A program made the position numbers and the translations under genes. The notes beneath the pieces are model-generated. The model saw nothing but the letters and a program-made list of their open reading frames with translations. It was not told the DNA's origin and did not search any database. From Pseudomonas sp. MAG733B (GTDB taxonomy: Bacteria; Pseudomonadota; Gammaproteobacteria; Pseudomonadales; Pseudomonadaceae): a stretch of DNA of 64,000 nucleotides. Of this stretch, positions 43,276 through 53,064 are shown in pieces (position 1 is the stretch's first letter; each line of letters starts with the position of its first letter). The stretch covers positions 2,046,001-2,110,000 of the forward strand of contig NZ_CP145732.1 in assembly GCF_036884845.1 (NCBI RefSeq). The letters run 5' to 3'.

Positions 43276-44052
43276 ATGTGTGAGTTATTGGGCATGAGCG
43301 CCAATGTCCCGACCGATATCGTGTTCAGCTTCACCGGGCTGATGCAGCGCGGTGGCCGTACCGGCCCGCATCGCGATGGCTGGGGCATTGCCTTCTACGA
43401 AGGTCGCGGGCTGCGACTGTTCCAGGACCCGGCGGCGAGCTGTGAGTCGGAAGTCGCGAACCTGGTGCAGCGCTATCCGATCAAGAGCGAAGTGGTGATC
43501 GGGCACATCCGCCAGGCCAACGTCGGCAAGGTCTGCCTGTCCAACACCCATCCGTTCGTCCGAGAGTTGTGGGGGCGTAATTGGTGTTTCGCCCATAACG
43601 GCCAATTGGCCGACTTTCAGCCGAAGGCCAGTTTCTATCGCCCGGTTGGCGATACCGACAGCGAAGCGGCGTTTTGCGATTTGCTCAACCGTGTACGCGC
43701 GGCGTTTCCCGAGCCGGTCGAGGTCGAAGAGCTGCTGCCGGACTTGGTCGCCGCCTGCGCCGAATACCGCAACAAAGGCGTGTTCAACTGCTTGCTCAGC
43801 GATGGCGACTGGTTGTTCTGCTTCTGCTCGACCAAACTGGCGCAGATTACCCGTCGCGCCCCGTTCGGCCCGGCGCGCTTGAAGGACGTCGACGTGATCG
43901 TCGACTTCCAGGCCGAAACCACGCCCAACGACGTGGTCACAGTGATCGCCACCGAACCCCTGACCGAAAACGAAACCTGGACCCGTTACGAACCGGGCCA
44001 ATGGAGCCTGTGGCGACGCGGTGAATGCGTCAGCCAGGGCATGACCGAATAA
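43276..44052 (+). CDS. Class II glutamine amidotransferase (YafJ-like)
   Basis: A 258-aa Ntn-type glutamine amidotransferase. After Met removal Cys2 would be the nucleophile ([10 protein letters not shown]). [17 protein letters not shown] near residue 33, [21 protein letters not shown] near residue 73, and [10 protein letters not shown] near 107 are the glutamine-site motifs. No synthase domain is attached, as in E. coli YafJ, whose acceptor is unknown. The ATG at 43276 is required to place Cys at position 2. Confidence 0.9.
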   Translation: MCELLGMSANVPTDIVFSFTGLMQRGGRTGPHRDGWGIAFYEGRGLRLFQDPAASCESEVANLVQRYPIKSEVVIGHIRQANVGKVCLSNTHPFVRELWGRNWCFAHNGQLADFQPKASFYRPVGDTDSEAAFCDLLNRVRAAFPEPVEVEELLPDLVAACAEYRNKGVFNCLLSDGDWLFCFCSTKLAQITRRAPFGPARLKDVDVIVDFQAETTPNDVVTVIATEPLTENETWTRYEPGQWSLWRRGECVSQGMTE

Positions 44053-44065
44053 GGATCTGCTCCCC

Positions 44066-44608
44066 ATGTTGCTCAGTTATCTACGGCTGGTGTTATTCGC
44101 GGCGGGCCTGTTGATCGGTGTCCAGGTGCCGGGGTTCATCAACGATTACGCTAAGCGGATCGAAGCGCATCTGATTGAGGCGCAAACCGGTTTGAGCGGG
44201 TTTCAGAACACCGCCAATCAGTTCTTCAAGGGTGATATGCAGGCGCTGGTCGCTCATTACCGTGCCAGCGAAGACCCGATCTTTCGCAGTGATGCCGATA
44301 GCCTGAACAACTTGCTGACCCGTCAGGTGGCGCTGGATAAACAGTTCCAGGCGATGCAGGGCCCGTGGTACATCCGCTTCCTGCAAGTGGTGCTGGCCGC
44401 CGATCCGGACATTCGCAAGGAAACCTGGAATGGCTACAGCTACCAGATCCTGTTGACCCCGGAAGCGATGATCTGGGGTATGAGCGGCGCGCTGCTGTTG
44501 TCGTTCGGGATTGAGTGCCTGTTCCGTCTGATCGACTGGGTGGTGCTGGGCGGCAAACGCCTGCGCCAGAGCCGGCCGATCGAAGAGCGGGATTTGCGCG
44601 GGTTGTAA
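44066..44608 (+). CDS. DUF2937 family membrane protein
   Basis: A 180-aa protein with an N-terminal membrane segment (about 5-24), a central amphipathic domain and a C-terminal helix (about 133-157), matching DUF2937. Function unknown. It follows the amidotransferase by 13 bases and is likely co-transcribed with it and the 42745 gene. Confidence 0.82.
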   Translation: MLLSYLRLVLFAAGLLIGVQVPGFINDYAKRIEAHLIEAQTGLSGFQNTANQFFKGDMQALVAHYRASEDPIFRSDADSLNNLLTRQVALDKQFQAMQGPWYIRFLQVVLAADPDIRKETWNGYSYQILLTPEAMIWGMSGALLLSFGIECLFRLIDWVVLGGKRLRQSRPIEERDLRGL

Positions 44609-44618
44609 ACGTGGCACC

Positions 44619-44752
44619 TGTGGCGAGGGAGCTTGCTCCCGCTGGGCTGCGCAGCAGCCCCAAAATCCGGCAACAAAAGTCATTCAGATAAACCGCGGAT
44701 GCCGATTTTACGCCTGCTGCGCAGCCGAACGGGAGCAAGCTCCCTCGCCACA
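44619..44752. repeat. REPIN-like paired inverted repeat, GGGAGCTTGCTCCC family
   Basis: Near-copy of 1537-1669: TGTGGCGAGGGAGCTTGCTC outward arms, an internal GGGCTGC-gca-GCAGCCC hairpin, and the complement ending in CCTCGCCACA at 44752. Confidence 0.85.
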
Positions 44753-44760
44753 AGTTGGAG

Positions 44761-45675
44761 TTAAACAGCCAACACGATGTAATTCTCACCCACCTTCTGC
44801 GCATACCCCTCCAACACCTGCTGACACAACGCCACAATCTCCTCGACCCACTCAACGCCCACCCGCCACGACACCACCACCTGTAAGTCCGGTGGCCGCT
44901 GATCGATATCCAGCAAGGTCAATTCCCCGCGCGCCAGTTCCTCGGCCACCAGCACCGGCGGTAACGCGCCGATGCCAAAGCCGTCACGCAACAAGCGGGT
45001 GATTGCCGACACCGAATTCACACAATTGAGTCGCGGCGCCGTTACGCCGTTGGCCTGCATCAACGCCAGCACTTCCTGATGCGGATGGGAGTTTTTCGAA
45101 TAGGTGATGATCCGCTCATTCGCGAGGTCGGCGACGCCTGAATACTCACGGTTGTACAGCGAATTGCTGGCGACGATCCAGCCCATCGGGTGGCTGGCCA
45201 GTTCCAGGCTGCGCACACTTTCCTGGCGCAACAGGTCGGTTTGCAGGATCACATCGAGGAAGCCTTTTTGCAGCTGATCGCAGAGGTTCAGCGAGGTATC
45301 GGCCACCAACTCGATTTCCACCAGCGGATAGTGATCGGTCATCTGCGCCACCAACGGGCTGAGCCAGGTGTGGATCACGGTGTCCATCACGCCAATGCGT
45401 ACGCGCCCGGCCTTGCTCGAACGGGTTTCGATCGACTGCTTGAGCGCCTGCATGGTGTCCATCATCTGCTCGGCGTAATCGAGCACTTTCAAGCCTTCGG
45501 GCGTCAGGCTCACGCCACGCGAATCACGCAGGAAAAGCTTCACACCGAGCTCGCTTTCAAGCACGGCGATGCGGCTGGAAATCGACGCCTGGGTGGTGAA
45601 GAGTTTGTCGGCGGTCAGGCGAAAACTCTTGAGTCGGGCGACCCAGACAAACGTCTCGAGAAACTTCAGGTTCAT
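44761..45675 (-). CDS. LysR family transcriptional regulator
   Basis: A 304-aa LysR protein: winged helix at about residues 2-60 (LKFLETFVWVARLKSFRLTADKLFTTQASISSRIAVLE) and an effector domain to the C terminus. It diverges from an MFS transporter and pxpABC across 147 bp, so it is the probable regulator of that operon; the effector, perhaps 5-oxoproline or the transported acid, is unproven. Confidence 0.9.
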   Translation of the reverse strand: MNLKFLETFVWVARLKSFRLTADKLFTTQASISSRIAVLESELGVKLFLRDSRGVSLTPEGLKVLDYAEQMMDTMQALKQSIETRSSKAGRVRIGVMDTVIHTWLSPLVAQMTDHYPLVEIELVADTSLNLCDQLQKGFLDVILQTDLLRQESVRSLELASHPMGWIVASNSLYNREYSGVADLANERIITYSKNSHPHQEVLALMQANGVTAPRLNCVNSVSAITRLLRDGFGIGALPPVLVAEELARGELTLLDIDQRPPDLQVVVSWRVGVEWVEEIVALCQQVLEGYAQKVGENYIVLAV

Positions 45676-45822
45676 GGGATCAAGTTTTTCTTATGGCTAG
45701 GACGGGTTTTTATTAGTTGGACGCGACAGGGTGGCGCGACCAAAAATCGACGCATCCGGTTCCCACGATAGGCGTCGTCGGGGCTCAGAACAATACCAAT
45801 AAAATCAGCGCGGAGATTTGCC

Positions 45823-47109
45823 ATGAGTGCGCCCGACACCACCGCCATCCCGAAAGCATCGGCTCGCCCGGGACCTTTCGACTGGTATCGCAACATCAAT
45901 CAGCAGGAACGCCGCACCTTCTGGAGCTGCAAGATCGGCTATGGCCTGGACGGCATGGACACCCAGATGCTCAGCTTCGTGGTGCCGACCCTCATTGCCA
46001 TGTGGGGCATCACCACCGGGCAGGCCGGGCTGATTCACACCAGCACGCTGATTGCTTCGGCCATCGGTGGCTGGGTGGCGGGGATCCTCTCCGACCGCAT
46101 CGGCCGGGTGCGCACACTGCAACTGACCGTGTTGTGGTTCGCCTTCTTCACCTTCCTCTGCGGTTTCGCTCAGAGCTACGAGCAACTGTTGATCGCCCGC
46201 ACCCTGATGGGCTTCGGTTTCGGTGGTGAATGGACGGCCGGCGCGGTGCTGATCGGTGAAGTGATTCGCGCCCAGGACCGCGGCAAGGCCGTTGGTATGG
46301 TGCAGTCCGGTTGGGCATTGGGCTGGGGCCTGACGGCGATTCTGTATGCGCTGCTGTTCTCGATCATGCCGCCGGAAGATGCCTGGCGTGCGCTGTTCAT
46401 CCTTGGCATCGTGCCGGCGATTTTTGTGATTTTTGTCCGTCGCTTGGTGAAAGATCCGGAAATCTACCGCGAAGCCAAAGCCAGGCAAGAGCCGAGCAAC
46501 CCGTCGAAGTTCTACGAGATTTTCGCCCCCGGCATGCTCTTCACCACGATTCGCGCTTCGTTGCTGACCACCGGTGCGTTGGGCGGCTATTACGCGATCA
46601 CGTCCTGGCTGCCGACTTTCCTGAAGAACGAACGCGGTTTGAGCGTACTCGGCACTGGCGGGTATCTGGCGATGGTGATCGTCGGGTCCTACGTCGGCTA
46701 TGTCATCAGCGCTTATTTGACTGACATCCTCGGTCGCAAGAAAAACTTCATTCTGTTCGCGGTGGGCTCGTTCACCATCGTGTTGCTCTACACCCAACTA
46801 CCCGTCAGCAACGGCGTGATGCTGTGGCTGGGCTTTCCGCTGGGCTTCTTCGCCTCGGGGATTTTCAGCGGCATGGGCGCGTTCCTGACCGAGTTGTTCC
46901 CGACGCGCATTCGCGGTTCGGGCCAGGGCTTCTGCTACAACATCGGCCGGGCGCTGGCGGCGTTGTTTCCGCTGCTGATCGGCCTGCTCAGCCAGACAGT
47001 ACCGCTGAGCGTAGGCATCGGTGCCTTTGCGGCAGTGTCCTACGGCGTGGTGATCCTCGCGGCCTTGAGCCTGCCGGAAACCCGTGGCAAGCAACTCGAC
47101 GCCCAGTAA
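45823..47109 (+). CDS. MFS transporter (aromatic acid/sialate-type family)
   Basis: A 428-aa major facilitator with 12 predicted helices. The inter-helix motif between helices 2 and 3 reads GILSDRIGRVRTL (near residue 85), and GMDTQMLSFVVPT near residue 44 is typical of AAHS/sialic-acid-type carriers. The substrate is probably an organic acid; adjacency to pxpABC makes 5-oxoproline or a related compound a candidate. Leading ribosome binding site CGGAG; the leader has two partial A-rich motifs. Confidence 0.87.
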   Translation: MSAPDTTAIPKASARPGPFDWYRNINQQERRTFWSCKIGYGLDGMDTQMLSFVVPTLIAMWGITTGQAGLIHTSTLIASAIGGWVAGILSDRIGRVRTLQLTVLWFAFFTFLCGFAQSYEQLLIARTLMGFGFGGEWTAGAVLIGEVIRAQDRGKAVGMVQSGWALGWGLTAILYALLFSIMPPEDAWRALFILGIVPAIFVIFVRRLVKDPEIYREAKARQEPSNPSKFYEIFAPGMLFTTIRASLLTTGALGGYYAITSWLPTFLKNERGLSVLGTGGYLAMVIVGSYVGYVISAYLTDILGRKKNFILFAVGSFTIVLLYTQLPVSNGVMLWLGFPLGFFASGIFSGMGAFLTELFPTRIRGSGQGFCYNIGRALAALFPLLIGLLSQTVPLSVGIGAFAAVSYGVVILAALSLPETRGKQLDAQ

Positions 47110-47154
47110 CTGATAATCTGCGGGGCTGTCCTACAGATATGTCCCGCAGCTAAA

Positions 47155-47162
47155 AAGAATAA
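47155..47162 (+). promoter_or_regulatory. AANAANAA (Hfq/Crc-type) motif in the pxpA leader
   Basis: AAGAATAA, seven bases before the AGGAG ribosome binding site of pxpA. Candidate translational repression site. Confidence 0.5.
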
Positions 47163-47182
47163 AGCCTACAGGAGTGTTCATC

Positions 47183-47935
47183 GTGAGCCGCCTGCTATTG
47201 AACTGCGACATCGGCGAGAGTTTCGGCAACTGGACCATGGGTCTGGACGCGGAAGTCATGCCCTTCATCGATTGCGCCAACATCGCCTGCGGTTTCCATG
47301 CCGGCGACCCGAGCATCATGCGCAAGACCGTCAGCCTGGCCCTCAGTCACGGCGTGAAGATCGGCGCTCATCCGGCCTATCAGGACCTGGTGGGTTTCGG
47401 CCGTCGCTCCATGGCGTATGCCGCCCAGGAACTTCAGGACATCCTGCATTACCAGATCGGCGCCCTCGACGGCATATGCCGGGCTCAGGGCGGGCGAGTC
47501 AGCTACGTAAAACCCCACGGCGCGATGTACAACGACATGATGGCCAACCCGGCGCAATTGCGTGCGGTGCTGCAAGCGGTGGCGTCCTATGACCGCAACC
47601 TGCCATTGATGCTGATGGCGACCAAAGACAACCGCGCCGCGCAGCAGTTGGGCGATGAATACGGCGTGACCCTGTGGTTCGAGGCTTTCGCCGATCGCGC
47701 CTACGACAGCGCCGGCATGTTGGTGTCGCGGCAACTGCCGGGAGCGGTGCATCACGATCCGGAAAAAATCATCGATCAGGCGTTGACCATCGCCCGTGGC
47801 GACAACCTCACCGCCAGTGACGGCAGCGCCCTGCATTTGCAGGCCAACACCCTCTGCGTGCATGGCGACAACGCCAGCTCGGTCGCCGCCGTGCAGCGAA
47901 TCCGTGAAGCCTTGAACCGGCAGAGCGCGTCATGA
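47183..47935 (+). CDS. pxpA: 5-oxoprolinase subunit PxpA (LamB/YcsF family)
   Basis: A 250-aa PxpA protein with the conserved [11 protein letters not shown] at the N terminus, [11 protein letters not shown] near 33 and [10 protein letters not shown] near 109. With PxpB and PxpC it cleaves 5-oxoproline to glutamate using ATP. The start is GTG at 47183, eight bases after AGGAG; an in-frame GTG at 47174 overlaps the ribosome binding site. pxpB overlaps by four bases. Confidence 0.95.
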   Translation: MSRLLLNCDIGESFGNWTMGLDAEVMPFIDCANIACGFHAGDPSIMRKTVSLALSHGVKIGAHPAYQDLVGFGRRSMAYAAQELQDILHYQIGALDGICRAQGGRVSYVKPHGAMYNDMMANPAQLRAVLQAVASYDRNLPLMLMATKDNRAAQQLGDEYGVTLWFEAFADRAYDSAGMLVSRQLPGAVHHDPEKIIDQALTIARGDNLTASDGSALHLQANTLCVHGDNASSVAAVQRIREALNRQSAS

Positions 47936-48636
47936 AACTGCGGGTGGAAGTGGTCGCGCTGGATTGTCTGATGGTGCGCTTGTTCGATGAAATTGCTGAA
48001 ACCAACATGCCGTGGATGCTGGCGGCCAGCGAGAGTCTGCGGGCGGCGTTTGCTGAACATCTGATCGATCTGGTGCCGTCTTATACGACCTTGATGGTGC
48101 ATTACGACCTGACGGCGTTGAGCCCGAGCCAGGCACGGGAATTAATCGCCGAAGCGTTGATTGATCTGTCGCCCAACGCGCGCACTCGCGGCACCTGTCA
48201 TGTGTTGCCGGTGTGGTACGACTTGAGCGTCGGCCCCGAGCTGAGCCTGCTGTCGCAGCGCAGCGGGCTGGCGGTGGAAGAGGTGATCCGTCGTCACAGC
48301 GAACGCGAGTATCAGGTGTTTGCCCTGGGCTTTGCGCCGGGCTTCGCCTTCATGGGACTGGTGGAGGAAGTGTTGGCCGCGCCGCGTCTGAACACGCCGC
48401 GCAAGAAAGTCGCCGCCGGTAGTGTAGGCATCGCTGAACGGCAAACGGCGGCTTATCCGGTGGTTTCGCCGGGGGGCTGGAACCTGATCGGTCGCACGCC
48501 GGCCAAATTGTTCGACCGCAACCGTGACGGCTACAGCCTGATGCAACCGGGCGACACCGTGCGCTTCGAAGCGGTCGAACATTCCGAATTCATCAACCTG
48601 GGCGGTGACGACACGCCACTGGAGGTCCAGGCATGA
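47932..48636 (+). CDS. pxpB: 5-oxoprolinase subunit PxpB (KipI-like)
   Basis: A 234-aa PxpB protein of the allophanate hydrolase subunit 1 type; [15 protein letters not shown] near residue 130 and [13 protein letters not shown] near 180 are typical. It begins at ATGA overlapping pxpA and overlaps pxpC in the same way, so translation of the three is coupled. Confidence 0.94.
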   Translation: MKLRVEVVALDCLMVRLFDEIAETNMPWMLAASESLRAAFAEHLIDLVPSYTTLMVHYDLTALSPSQARELIAEALIDLSPNARTRGTCHVLPVWYDLSVGPELSLLSQRSGLAVEEVIRRHSEREYQVFALGFAPGFAFMGLVEEVLAAPRLNTPRKKVAAGSVGIAERQTAAYPVVSPGGWNLIGRTPAKLFDRNRDGYSLMQPGDTVRFEAVEHSEFINLGGDDTPLEVQA

Positions 48637-49559
48637 GCCGTTTGACGATAGAGGCGAGCACGCCGCTGTGCCTGTTGCAGGACGCCGGGCGTTTCGGCGT
48701 ACGTCATCTGGGCGTGACCCAGGGCGGCGCGGCCGATTGGCGTTCGATGTCGTGGGCCAATTGGTTGCTGGGCAACGGTCTGGATGCGTCGGTGATCGAA
48801 ATCACCCTTGGCGGGTTCACCGTGGTGGCCGAGGAAGATTGCGTATTGGCGCTGGCCGGCGCTGACCTTGGCGCACACATCGCTGGCGAGCCATTGGCAG
48901 CGTGGCGCAGTTTCAGGTTGCAAAAAGGTCAGCGTTTGCAATTCACCCAGCCTTTGCTTGGCGCACGCGCTTATCTGGCCGCACCGGGCGGGTTCGATGC
49001 GCCGAAGGTGTTGGGCAGCAGCGCGACGGTGATCCGTGAAGAACTCGGTGGACTGGATGGCATGGGTCGCGCGCTGAGCAAAGGCGCGGGTTTGAGCTAC
49101 TCAGGCAACTCAGTGATGTTGTTGCGGGAGTTGACCGCAGACCAGCGGCCGAATCTGAAACTTGATGCGCCGTTGGATCTGGTGCTCGGTGCACAAATCG
49201 GTGAGTTCAGTGGGCAGAGTCTGTTCGATGCGTTCAACAGTGTTTGGAGCCTCGACAGCCGCGCCGACCGTATGGGCATTCGTCTGCTGGGCACGGCGTT
49301 GCAGTACCAGGGCAAGCCGATGATTTCCGAGGGCATTCCGTTGGGAGCGGTGCAGGTGCCACCGGACGGGCAGCCGATTGTGTTGCTCAATGATCGGCAG
49401 ACCATTGGTGGCTATCCGCGATTGGGCGCGTTGACGCCGTTGGCGCTGGCGCGGTTGGCGCAGTGTTTGCCGGGGGCGCAGGTGCGGTTGAAACCGGTGG
49501 TGCAGGATGTGGCGCATCGCGAACAAGTCGAGTATTTGCAGCGTTTCAACAACCGCTAA
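48633..49559 (+). CDS. pxpC: 5-oxoprolinase subunit PxpC (biotin-dependent carboxylase-like domain)
   Basis: A 308-aa PxpC protein of the allophanate hydrolase subunit 2 type: LQDAGRFGVRHLGVTQGGAAD near residue 14 opens the fold, and SRADRMGIRLLG near residue 208 is the conserved internal motif. Completes the PxpABC enzyme. ATGA overlap with pxpB. Confidence 0.94.
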   Translation: MSRLTIEASTPLCLLQDAGRFGVRHLGVTQGGAADWRSMSWANWLLGNGLDASVIEITLGGFTVVAEEDCVLALAGADLGAHIAGEPLAAWRSFRLQKGQRLQFTQPLLGARAYLAAPGGFDAPKVLGSSATVIREELGGLDGMGRALSKGAGLSYSGNSVMLLRELTADQRPNLKLDAPLDLVLGAQIGEFSGQSLFDAFNSVWSLDSRADRMGIRLLGTALQYQGKPMISEGIPLGAVQVPPDGQPIVLLNDRQTIGGYPRLGALTPLALARLAQCLPGAQVRLKPVVQDVAHREQVEYLQRFNNR

Positions 49560-49562
49560 AAG

Positions 49563-49654
49563 CATCGCGGGCAAGCCTTGCACCTACAGGATTGAGTCGT
49601 GCCGACATTTCACGGCATACATAAACTCTGTAGGAGCAAGGCTTGCCCGCGATG
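49563..49654. repeat. REPIN-like paired inverted repeat, GGCAAGCCTTGC family
   Basis: Arms 49563-49588 and 49629-49654 match over 26 bases with one mismatch (core CGCGGGCAAGCCTTG). Between convergent pxpC and the VWA gene. Confidence 0.85.
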
Positions 49655-49676
49655 GCGTCATGCCAGGCAACAAAAA

Positions 49677-50855
49677 TTACTTGGAAAGAAACCGCATCCC
49701 TTCTTCCAACCCGCGAAGGGTCAGCGGATACATCTGGTCCTCGATCAAATCCCTCACGATATTGGTCGACGAGGTATAGCCCCACGTGTCCTTCGGATAC
49801 GGGTTGATCCAGATGAGCTTCTTGTATTTCTCCTTGAACCGCTGCATCCACACGTAACCGGCTTCTTCGTTCCAGTGCTCGACGCTGCCGCCGGCCTGGG
49901 TGATTTCATAGGGCGCCATGGCGGCGTCACCGATGAAAATCACTTTGTAGTCAGCACCGTACTTATGCAGCAGGTCCATGGTCGAGGTGCGCTCGGAGGT
50001 GCGGCGCATGTTGTTCTTCCACACTGATTCATAAATGAAGTTGTGGAAGTAGAAGTACTCCAGATGCTTGAACTCGGTCTTGCAGGCCGAGAACAGCTCT
50101 TCGCAGATCTTCACGTGAGCATCCATCGAACCGCCAATGTCGAACAACAGCAACAGCTTGACGGTGTTGCGCCGCTCCGGCCGCATCTGAATATTCAGCA
50201 GCCCCGCATCCTTGGCGGTGTGGTCGATGGTGCCGTCGATGTCCAGTTCTTCCGCCGCACCCTGGCGAGCGAACTTGCGCAAGCGGCGCAGGGCGACCTT
50301 GATGTTGCGCGTGCCCAATTCGACCGAATCGTCGAGGTTCTTGTATTCGCGCTGGTCCCAGACCTTGACCGCTTTGCCCTGACGCTTGCCGGCATCGCCG
50401 ACCCGAATGCCTTCCGGGTTGAAACCGCCGGAACCGAACGGGCTGGTGCCTCCGGTGCCGATCCATTTGTTGCCACCGGCATGGCGTTCCTTCTGTTCTT
50501 CCAGGCGTTTCTTGAATTCTTCGATCAGCTTGTCGAGGCCGCCCAGGGACTGGATCGCCGCGCGCTCTTCGTCGGTCAGCGAACGCTCGAACTCTTTGCG
50601 CAGCCAGTCTTCGGGAATTAACGCCTGAAGATGATCGTCGAGTTTTTCCAGACCGTTGAAATAGGCACCGAAGGCTCGGTCGAACTTGTCGAAATGCTTC
50701 TCGTCCTTCACCAGAATCGCCCGGGACAGGTAGTAAAACTCGTCCATGTCGGCGAAGGTCACGCGCTGTTTCAGCGCGTTGATCAGGTCCAGCAGTTCAC
50801 GCACCGAGACCGGCACCTTGGCTGCGCGCATTTCATTGAACAGGTTGAGCAGCAT
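49677..50855 (-). CDS. VWA domain-containing CoxE-like protein
   Basis: A 392-aa cytoplasmic protein with a C-terminal von Willebrand A domain; the MIDAS metal site is LLLLFDIGGSMDAHV (DxGxS near residue 240) and a charged, helical N-terminal half precedes it. CoxE-type proteins work with MoxR AAA+ ATPases as chaperones that activate or assemble other enzymes. It follows the MoxR gene by 12 bases. The client protein is unknown. Confidence 0.9.
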   Translation of the reverse strand: MLLNLFNEMRAAKVPVSVRELLDLINALKQRVTFADMDEFYYLSRAILVKDEKHFDKFDRAFGAYFNGLEKLDDHLQALIPEDWLRKEFERSLTDEERAAIQSLGGLDKLIEEFKKRLEEQKERHAGGNKWIGTGGTSPFGSGGFNPEGIRVGDAGKRQGKAVKVWDQREYKNLDDSVELGTRNIKVALRRLRKFARQGAAEELDIDGTIDHTAKDAGLLNIQMRPERRNTVKLLLLFDIGGSMDAHVKICEELFSACKTEFKHLEYFYFHNFIYESVWKNNMRRTSERTSTMDLLHKYGADYKVIFIGDAAMAPYEITQAGGSVEHWNEEAGYVWMQRFKEKYKKLIWINPYPKDTWGYTSSTNIVRDLIEDQMYPLTLRGLEEGMRFLSK

Positions 50856-50867
50856 GGCATCAGCCTC

Positions 50868-51713
50868 TTAGCGGGTGCCGCGACGGCTCATGAACGCCAG
50901 ACGCTCCAGCAGTTGCACGTCCTGTTCGTTTTTCACCAACGCGCCGGCCAGCGGCGGGATGGCCTTGGTTGGATCGCGTTCACGCAGCACCGCTTCACCG
51001 ATGTTGTCGGCCATCAGCAGCTTCAGCCAGTCCACCAGTTCGGAGGTCGATGGCTTCTTCTTCAGGCCCGGCACTTTGCGCACATCGAAGAACACGTCCA
51101 GCGCTTCGCTGACCAGGTCTTTCTTGATGTCCGGGTAGTGCACGTCGACGATCCGTTGCATCGTGGTGCGATCCGGGAAGGCGATGTAATGGAAGAAGCA
51201 GCGGCGCAGGAAGGCGTCCGGCAGCTCTTTCTCGTTGTTGGAGGTAATGATGATGATCGGGCGTTTCTTGGCCTTGATGGTCTCGTCGATTTCGTAGACG
51301 TAGAACTCCATCTTGTCGAGTTCTTGCAGCAGGTCGTTGGGGAACTCGATGTCGGCCTTGTCGATTTCGTCGATCAGCAGGATCACCCGCTCTTCGGACT
51401 CGAACGCTTCCCAGAGCTTGCCTTTTTTCAGGTAGTTGCGAACGTCGTGGACCTTTTCCGTGCCCAGCTGCGAATCGCGCAGGCGGCTGACCGCGTCGTA
51501 CTCATACAGGCCTTGGTGGGCCTTGGTGGTGGATTTGATGTGCCAGGTAATCAGCTTGGCGCCAAAGGATTCGGCCAGTTGTTCGGCGAGCATGGTCTTG
51601 CCGGTGCCCGGTTCGCCCTTGACCAGCAACGGCCGCTCCAGGGTGATGGCGGCGTTGACCGCCAGCTTCAGGTCATCGGTGGCGACGTAGGCCTGGGTGC
51701 CTTCGAACTTCAT
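50868..51713 (-). CDS. MoxR-family AAA+ ATPase
   Basis: A 281-aa MoxR ATPase. Walker A GEPGTGKT spans residues 33-40, Walker B VILLIDEIDKAD is near residue 115, sensor 1 PIIIITSNNEKELPDAFLRR is near 153, and the sensor 2 arginine region lies near the C terminus. Paired with a VWA protein, so likely the motor of a metal- or cofactor-insertion chaperone. The ATG at 51713 is the only sensible start. Confidence 0.92.
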   Translation of the reverse strand: MKFEGTQAYVATDDLKLAVNAAITLERPLLVKGEPGTGKTMLAEQLAESFGAKLITWHIKSTTKAHQGLYEYDAVSRLRDSQLGTEKVHDVRNYLKKGKLWEAFESEERVILLIDEIDKADIEFPNDLLQELDKMEFYVYEIDETIKAKKRPIIIITSNNEKELPDAFLRRCFFHYIAFPDRTTMQRIVDVHYPDIKKDLVSEALDVFFDVRKVPGLKKKPSTSELVDWLKLLMADNIGEAVLRERDPTKAIPPLAGALVKNEQDVQLLERLAFMSRRGTR

Positions 51714-51858
51714 CTGCTAATCCTCGAACGGTAACGCCGACCTGAACGAGGCAGGGCGGGGCGCAATAAAATGGTCAGCCCCGACTATAACGCGCTGCCC
51801 GGTCGACTGTGAACGCAGACGGCTTATTCAGTCTCTGAATGGAGCGTCACATCTTGAC

Positions 51859-52935
51859 TCAGCCAGCTTCCGGTTTCGGCCGTTCATACCGCGCGTTGAA
51901 CGCCTGAACGAAACCATTGCGCAAAATCTGCAAAAACGCTTCGAACGCGCTGATATTTTGTTGATGTACGCTACCGCTGAGTTCAACCCTTGTGGCGAAC
52001 TGGTTTTTGCCCTGGTTTTTCAACACGGTTTCGGTGCCGCCGACCAAGGCTTCCCACACCGAGCGGAACAGTCCCTTTTTCTCGTTTTGCACATCCTGCT
52101 GCCAGTTGAAGACATCCACATCACGCAGCAGCGGTTTGATGTAGCCGGTGAGTCGACCCTTGTTGGCTTTGGCTTCGATCACCACGTCGCCGTGGCCGGC
52201 GTTGAAGTCGAATTTGCCGTAGGCCGAGGCGAAGTCGTTCATGCGTTTAAGCTCGATGTCCTTGGCCCGCAGACGAAATTCGAACTCTTCGAAATTGCTC
52301 AGCGGATCGAACGTCGCAGTGCTTTCCAGCGGCGCATGCCCCAGTAGCAGCGCCTTGCCTTCGAAACGGGCGTCGCGCTTGCCTTCGGTGTCGACGACGT
52401 TGGTCAGGTTGTAAATGCTCGCGTCGATTTTGGTGGCGTTCATGTTCACCGGCGGTTTTGAATTGAAATTGCGAAAGCTGATCTTGCCGTCATTTATCCG
52501 CACTTCGTTCAGGGTGATGGGCAACAGTTTTCCCAGTTGCGCGCGCCAGTCGGTGCCCTGACCGGTTTGTGAATTCTGTTTATTCGCGCCGCCGTCAACG
52601 AAATTCACCTCGGGATTGATGAACTGGACTTCGGCCACAACTGCGTGGTCGTACCAGAGCGAATGCCAACTGACGGAAAGGTCGATCAACGGCGCATTGA
52701 CGAACGGCACCGGTACCTTGCCGTCGACCTTGACGATTTTCAGGCCATTGATTTTATAGGCGCCGCGCCATAGGGCCAGGTCCACATCGGTGATCTGGCC
52801 GCGATAGTCGCCCATGTCCGCCAGCCTGTCATTGAGGTAGTCGCGCACCAGGTAGGGCAGGGCGAAGTGCAGGGCAATCAGCAGCACAACGAGGCCGGCG
52901 AAGGTCCACAGCGGCCAACTGTAACGACGTTTCAT
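51859..52935 (-). CDS. AsmA/DUF748-like protein
   Basis: A 358-aa protein: a membrane anchor at about residues 8-29, then a large periplasmic beta-rich DUF748 domain. DUF748 is an AsmA-like fold associated with envelope lipid transport or outer-membrane protein assembly. Function here is inferred. The ATG at 52935 is chosen as it starts directly ahead of the anchor; the frame is open far upstream, but that overlaps the cysK promoter and coding region. Confidence 0.8.
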   Translation of the reverse strand: MKRRYSWPLWTFAGLVVLLIALHFALPYLVRDYLNDRLADMGDYRGQITDVDLALWRGAYKINGLKIVKVDGKVPVPFVNAPLIDLSVSWHSLWYDHAVVAEVQFINPEVNFVDGGANKQNSQTGQGTDWRAQLGKLLPITLNEVRINDGKISFRNFNSKPPVNMNATKIDASIYNLTNVVDTEGKRDARFEGKALLLGHAPLESTATFDPLSNFEEFEFRLRAKDIELKRMNDFASAYGKFDFNAGHGDVVIEAKANKGRLTGYIKPLLRDVDVFNWQQDVQNEKKGLFRSVWEALVGGTETVLKNQGKNQFATRVELSGSVHQQNISAFEAFLQILRNGFVQAFNARYERPKPEAG

Positions 52936-53064
52936 AGTGGCAAATCTCTGGCGATCTAAAGCCATTGACTGCGCTGGTAACCGGACGTTCGACCTGACTG
53001 GACGCCCAAGGGCAAGAGGCTTACCTTGATGCCCTATTTCAATGCTGTCGTTAAGGACCCAGCC

